Assembly: GCA_947184155.2 (NCBI GenBank)
Contig: CAMXCT020002668.1
Span: 52,501-116,500 of the forward strand
Direction: 5' to 3'
Length of the DNA stretch: 64,000 nucleotides
DNA from: Cladocopium goreaui
Taxonomy: Eukaryota; Sar; Dinophyceae; Suessiales; Symbiodiniaceae
Positions within the stretch are counted from its first letter, which is position 1, and every line of letters begins with the position of its first letter. Below the pieces are notes generated by a model. It worked only from the letters and a program-made list of their open reading frames with translations. It was not told where the DNA came from and searched no databases. Of this stretch, positions 58,500 to 64,000 are shown in pieces. The position numbers were made by a program, and so were the translations under genes.

Positions 58500-60424
58500 T
58501 TATGCTTAGTTGACGGGCAGTGCAGAGAATATTTTGCCTTTGTAGCATGCACGTTGCTTTCTTTACGCCGCAGTTGCAATCAACGCGCTTTTGGAATCAA
58601 TTTCAATGCCTCCTGCGCGGTTCAATTGATGTTGCCCGTCCAGCTTGAACCAAACCAAGGTCCCGTTGAGTGCCACAAGGGCGTGTTGCAAATGTTGCGC
58701 AACAAACGGGACACTTCACACTCACATACATTCATCAAAATCAGCCAAAAACAGCTAAGCACGCATTTGTTCAAAGGCGTGTTGTTGCCGTACCCTTTTG
58801 CTCAACCAAAGGCCTGCTACTGCATCTTCAATTTAATCTGTCATCCCACATCATCCCATAGTGTTGGATCAAGAATTTCCACGGCCACACACCCCATCCG
58901 TCCCGTGCAGCCGAGCCCATGACTCACCGACGGATCAGCGGGCAAAGGTCCTTGCATCTGAACTGTCCACCCCGTCCCAGTGGTCATCACTGATTGTTCA
59001 CACTGTCCAAACCACTGGTGTTTGAGGCCTGGGAGTCCTGAATTGAAACGTTACCTGCACCGCACTTGAAAACAGTCACACAATGGCATAAGCGACGGTC
59101 TCACGGCCAACAGACTTTTACAATGTCAGTAACCCGTTGAAAATTCGTTGGAACAAATTCAGCTTCTCTGATGTGTTTACGTGTTTGTCCAATCATGCAA
59201 CGAAAACATCAGGCGGAGCACTGTAACATACCACCAGATTGTGTTTATCAACAAGTCCCCAATTAAATTTGCCAATTTTGATGACATAATTTTCAGATGC
59301 ACCATGATGCATCTGTATGCCCCTGGCCTCGTCGTCCATGCCAAGCCTTGGCTGATGTGCACAAAAAGTGCACACAAACGATCAAATTGTGGGACATTAG
59401 TACTGTGGACCGTGGATATGACACCCTTTATCAGACAACCAAAAAATATTGAAGTTTAGTATCACTTGTAATCACCACGTCATGCCAACAGTCTACATTC
59501 TACATTGGGGCGCCCCACATGAACTCAGGGCGTTCCGCGCGTGCCACAGCCGTCATGGCCCACACTTCACCTGCACAAAAGGCACACCGGCTGGCACCCA
59601 CCAAGGTGTTGCAACACGTTCATGGCAAAAATGTTAATAGAAAAAATTGGTCCAATTGTCTGCATGTCCCAGAAACAAACCCAAAGAATATCGCCAACAA
59701 CCAAGGGGAACAAAAAATAAACAAATATGCATCACCCAGCCATTCTTACTCTGGAGTCGCGGCGCGCGAACCGCAAACGTGTTTTATGACAACGACCCTG
59801 CAGGAAGTATTTGCAACATTTTGACAACTACGGGGGCAACATCGTTTCATGCATTCAACGGTGCCATATTTTTCCATTTGCTACCACGGCTTATCTGCAC
59901 AATTGCAAAAAATGCAAAAGTACTACTGCGCTCCTCCTCCATACAAACATTAGAAGTGTCTGCGTATTTTTTAAAATAAATTCACGTTTAGTTGCAGGCA
60001 TGGCGTTTGTGGTAATTGTGGTGGCGGGAGTGGGAGTGGGAGTGGGAGTGGGAATGGTAGTTGTAGTGGTACTGGTGGCGGTAGTGGTAATGCCAATGGC
60101 CGTGCCAAAGGCAATGGTACTGGTAACGATATTTGTAGTGTTTGAAATCATGACATATCAGCAATACTGGACATACTCGTATACCGGAAAGCTTAGTTGC
60201 GCAAACGGAGGGAGGCACAAGACCGGCAAGAAAGAACATGTTTGTCAAAACAAATACGTAGATATCTTCGAAAACATATGCACGACAAACGCGATAACAG
60301 GGTTGCACCATTTTGGATGCTGCTGCTTGCTGAAAGCACTGCATAAGCAATATGGGTCAACTATATGCTACACCACCACATGGGCTGCATCATTCTTCAG
60401 GGTTTGATGTCTGCACATATTGTA
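58500..60424. other. No confident gene; different sequence style
   Basis: Many overlapping open frames on both strands, none with clear splice sites. A GGGAGT/GGTGGT-rich run at 60,020-60,120 gives artefactual poly-Val or poly-Thr frames. The texture (many AAAC, TTTG and CACG words) differs from the rest of the window. Confidence 0.35.
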
Positions 60425-60787
60425 AGCAAGACACTTCAACGAGTTCGGGAGCTCAACCCACTCACGTGGAAATTTGTTGGTGAACCGGTGGAGGTCTTAA
60501 CTGGCCATAGCAAACACAAATGTCTCGGCAGAATCTTGGTGGGAGATTTGAGTTCGCGGGCTCCAGCTGAGGTAAACTCGTGGGAGCAAGCCATCGATCC
60601 AAATGGGCAAAACCACGAACAGACAACAGAATTGTTTTTTGAAAATTTCATCGCTCCACCGGTTGATTGGGTGTATGGCATTGCTGCATTTAGAAAGGGT
60701 CATTCATCCGTCGCATTGTTGCTCTCCAATCCTCTAAATCCAAAGTTGCCCATCCCACAATTGTTCGGAACATTTTGCGTTGGGTAA
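60425..60787 (+). CDS. Candidate plus-strand coding segment
   Basis: Open for about 120 codons to TAA, reading VSKTLQRVRELNPLTWKFVG, then VEVLTGHSKHKCLGRILVGD and TTELFFENFIAPPVDWVYGI. It is the most protein-like plus-strand frame in the window and would break the minus-strand rule. The minus strand here is also open, so the strand is not certain. No family recognised. Confidence 0.4.
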   Translation, partial: SKTLQRVRELNPLTWKFVGEPVEVLTGHSKHKCLGRILVGDLSSRAPAEVNSWEQAIDPNGQNHEQTTELFFENFIAPPVDWVYGIAAFRKGHSSVALLLSNPLNPKLPIPQLFGTFCVG

Positions 60788-63700
60788 TGTCCAATCGCTG
60801 CACATGAGATGTGCTGCATCGTCGTCAAATAAAACAAAACCCGTAGGAGGCAAAACTGAATCGAAAAAATTGCGACGCAGTATCAGACAAACCCGTTTGT
60901 CGGTTAAGACGTGTTTGTGTGATTTTGTGTGTAAAATTTCGCACATGCAATTTCCAGCATTAAAAAAAAAAACATGGAAAACTGGTGTTACTCATGTTAT
61001 TTCTGCTGGTAATACGACTCATGCTAGTCCTATCGGTGCTGCTGAAATCATTTCGTCATGCAAGACTCGGTCCGTGGGCGGTGAAAATGCATTGGATCAG
61101 GAAGTCTGGGCCCGTCATGACAGCGAGTAAACCCGCTCACCTACCCTAGGAGTAACAATACCGGTGAAACGAGTACTGCTAGTTATACGGGTAATGCAAT
61201 ATGAAGGAACATATGCCTTTATAATTGAGTTTACATGGCGCGCTTCTTCGACAACACCATTGTTCGGACATGTTGCAGGTTACGTTATAAGTTGGAGGGT
61301 TGGGACGGGGTAGGGCAGTCAGGTGCACATGTGATGCTTGTTTTCCCACTTTCAAAAAGAAAACAACACTTTGTCACTTTGTTCATATTTTTGTTTTTCA
61401 CCTCCAACAGACTCTTGATGCGGCAGTTTTGATGTTACATGATTTTACCATGTGGTTTCCAACACGTTTTTGATGCCACGGCCTTGAAGATCTTGAAGGG
61501 GTTTCATGTTTTTCAGGTCAAACCAATAGTCTCTTAATGCGACGCTCTCGAATAATTCCTTCATGGAGTTTCCAACATGCTATAGCTGCTACGATTGGTG
61601 GAAAAATTTGAAATCGGTTGACGAAACTGTGGGGGAAAAAAATGTTAGTGGCGAATCCGGTTCGTTTTTGAACACTTGGGTGCCAAACGTTGGCGAACGA
61701 AAGCGTGCAAAGGCCAAACAAGGCGAAACGGAAACCACAAGTGCTGGGCAACATGTGAACATTAACATGGGCGAGGTGGATTGAGAAAACATATATATAT
61801 ATATATATGATTTCGTGGCGTGACTTGGATGGAATATGATGGAATGAATTGGATGCTGGCATGCGTTGGGCGGTTTGAGTCGCACAGTTTGAGTGATAAC
61901 TCGTCATTGTGCCAGTGTTGTGGTGACACCACTGCTTAGTTTCAACCAATGCTGATTAAGCAAGATGTGATAGGTGTCGTTTAGGAAGAAACCATGATAT
62001 CTGAACAGATATGAAAACGTTGAGTTCATCGCCATCCCCGTCAAACCCTTACTGGGTTTCAAAATGTTTCAAGGACGTAAATTTGGTTGGATGGGCCGAA
62101 GGTCGGGACTACTTCAAAACTGTCTGGGAACGGGGATGAAACCGAATGTAGTGTTATGATGTGTTGCGTGACGCGATTGCACAGCGCAGTAGAAGAAGTA
62201 GCGAAGGTCAGTAGGTTGCTGCTACCTGTCTCGGAACAAAGGTTTGTATATTGCAATTGTATCATATGGGCTGACGGCTGACGGATCGGAAAATCAAAGC
62301 CCCTGCAAAAGTTCCCTGAAAACTGCGTTCTGCAGTGGATAATTGAATTTTCCTGCATTTTGTTTCGCGCAAAAAAAAGAATGCGATGTCGTTGTTTGGC
62401 GGTATCAAATCGTTCCGATTTGGGCGTCAATCCGTTCTGATATTTGGCTAAGACCCGAAATGACTCCATCATGTTTATTCCATTTCCAAAAAGTTGGCAG
62501 GGTCCGACCTGATTTTTCTAGCTTAAGCACAGACATGTAATGTTCGCGAGGTTGACACTTGCAAAGGCGTTCCTGTGGTCTCAGCCCGGATCTTGTAAAA
62601 AATCACTGCGAGCCTGGGCGTGACACCCGATTTCCTAAAACAAATGCGAGTTCAACTTGAATAACGGAAACCAATCGTTTTTCTCGTCAAAATATGAGCG
62701 GTCAATCAAACACCGGCTAGTCTTGCACCCCGCTCAAAAGACATTGTAATTTGCAAGGTGTTCGCGATAAACATATGTATATGTTCTGATAACTTTGTCG
62801 GAAATGATACGATAGGTAAATATTTTTTATTTTTTTGTTGGCGCGGTTGCATGCCCAAAAGAAATTTTACATGTTCAACGTGTTTTGCTCAACGTGTTGG
62901 ATCCAGGGAAAAAATCCGAATTCCATGTAGGTATCTTGTTCTCAAAACCTCGTTTTCTGCTCGTTCTGACCAGGTGGTGCCTGCTGATGTGAATGATTTT
63001 GCTTTTCCCTGGGAAACGTAAAATCCCAAACAAATTGACAAATATAATCGTCTCGTAAACATGACTCACGAATTCTTTACGCTAGGGACAACCATCTGGT
63101 TTCTCGCTGGCATACACTCCACACGCCTTCCTCATCCTCTCAAGTTGCTTCAAGCCCCCTTCGGGTCCATTTTAGAACCCAAAAATCGTTTCTAAAATTG
63201 AATCTACAGGGGGGGTCTGGGAACCCCAAATTCTTGGCAGCTATATTGGTTCTAAAATGGTATCCTCCACCCTTAAAACGTCGTTAAAAAATATTTTTAA
63301 AATTCTTGTTGAAACCATTGGCATTTCAGGAAAAAAACGATGAGGAAATCTGCGCCTCAAAAAAATAGATCAACATGAGGCGAATCAAAAAAAAACACGG
63401 CAAAGAGCGCTCCATGATACTCCACAACATTTGTCAGTGGGCGGCGGCCACCCATTTCCCTTGCGCTGTTTGTTTAATTTTTATGCAAACATGTCCAACC
63501 AGATAAATTTTCAATAAAACAGCAAACTCCTACATGCAGTTTCTTCAAAACAATAATGTTTTTGCGTCAAAGGAGAAAAACAAGGAACGAATCATCACAT
63601 GACGGTTTGTCAAAATGTCTGTTCCCGGTTTTGTTGATAAATCGCAATTCCATGCGTGCCGCCTCATGTTTGCCTTTAAAAAACATGACCTACCTTGATG

Positions 63701-64000
63701 ACGTGAAAACGTGGAAATTCTTCGTTACCTTTGGAAATCTTTCTCTAACCACAGGAATCGGCTAACGCACGTCGGTTTTCATTCGCTGTCGCTGGTACTA
63801 TCTCCTGAACTGTGTGTCTCTGTGTGTGTGTGCCTCTCTGAATGCAATATGCTTCTTGACATGCCTCCTGATCTACGCTGTTTCCTTACTGTAAGTTACA
63901 AAAGCGTGAACATGGCTGTGCCCTCTGTATGGGCTGCGGGTGGACTGGGGCATGTACTTGCAATTTTCGCTAGCGCGTTGCTAGCGGCGATCTAGCGCGG
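60788..64000. other. No confident gene
   Basis: Open frames of 60-145 codons on both strands (for example 61,518-61,949 and 62,059-62,472 on minus, 60,780-61,130 on plus) have no recognisable motifs or paired splice sites. Only short AT and GT repeats (61,791-61,808, 63,814-63,830) are clear. Confidence 0.4.

Noticed and set aside
59811-60407. 198-codon plus ORF with Val/Gly runs
   Set aside because: Its middle is a GGGAGT/GTGGT repeat and the flanking parts have no supporting motif or splice signal.

Overview
The window looks like nuclear DNA of a dinoflagellate, plausibly a Symbiodiniaceae-type genome. This is an inference from four things seen together: Ty1/copia elements with dinoflagellate-style polyproteins, a tyrosine-recombinase retrotransposon that carries a cytosine-5 DNA methyltransferase, very long simple repeats, and host genes broken into many short exons with GT (and apparently some GC) donors. 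Almost every gene and all three large retroelements read on the minus strand, as expected for unidirectional dinoflagellate gene arrays. No rRNA, tRNA, CRISPR or bacterial-type operon was recognised.

Layout. 1-3.4 kb: possible 3' end of a minus-strand gene (stop near 972), then simple repeats. 3,415-11,839: an 8.4-kb Ty1/copia element (Elt1) with 290-bp LTRs, inserted into a TGTA microsatellite that resumes at 11,840 and runs to about 12.7 kb; its RNase H is frameshifted. About 12.9-18.7 kb: scattered minus-strand exons of at least one host gene. 19,945-21,400: a compact four-exon gene model with a signal-like N-terminus and an in-frame TGA. About 23.0-26.6 kb: a second multi-exon host gene. 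27,676-35,375: a 7.7-kb Ngaro-like element (Elt2) with split direct repeats, two gag-like ORFs, pol and tyrosine recombinase; a DNA methyltransferase lies inside its RNase H domain. 35,975 to about 42.7 kb: a long multi-exon EF-hand gene whose exon phases mostly chain. 44,073-53,048: a second, apparently intact copia element (Elt3) with identical 172-bp LTRs and a 5-bp target duplication. 53-64 kb: weaker exon candidates and no confident complete gene.

The main theme is that all three retroelements carry methyltransferase-like modules. Elt2 carries a canonical C5-MTase with recognisable motifs I, IV, VI, VIII and probable IX/X. Elt1 and Elt3 each carry a diverged SAM-MTase-like domain between protease and integrase. 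Retrotransposon-encoded C5-MTases have been reported from dinoflagellates and charophytes; the copia-borne domains and the nesting inside RNase H are the parts most worth checking.

A second theme is short inverted-repeat elements: family I (TACCCTCTGGTAA ends, TA duplication) and family II (CTGGTTGGTGG ends). They sit in introns, sometimes exactly at exon edges, and behave like candidate introners. Host exon boundaries are hand-derived from codon phase and splice dinucleotides; none is confirmed by transcripts.
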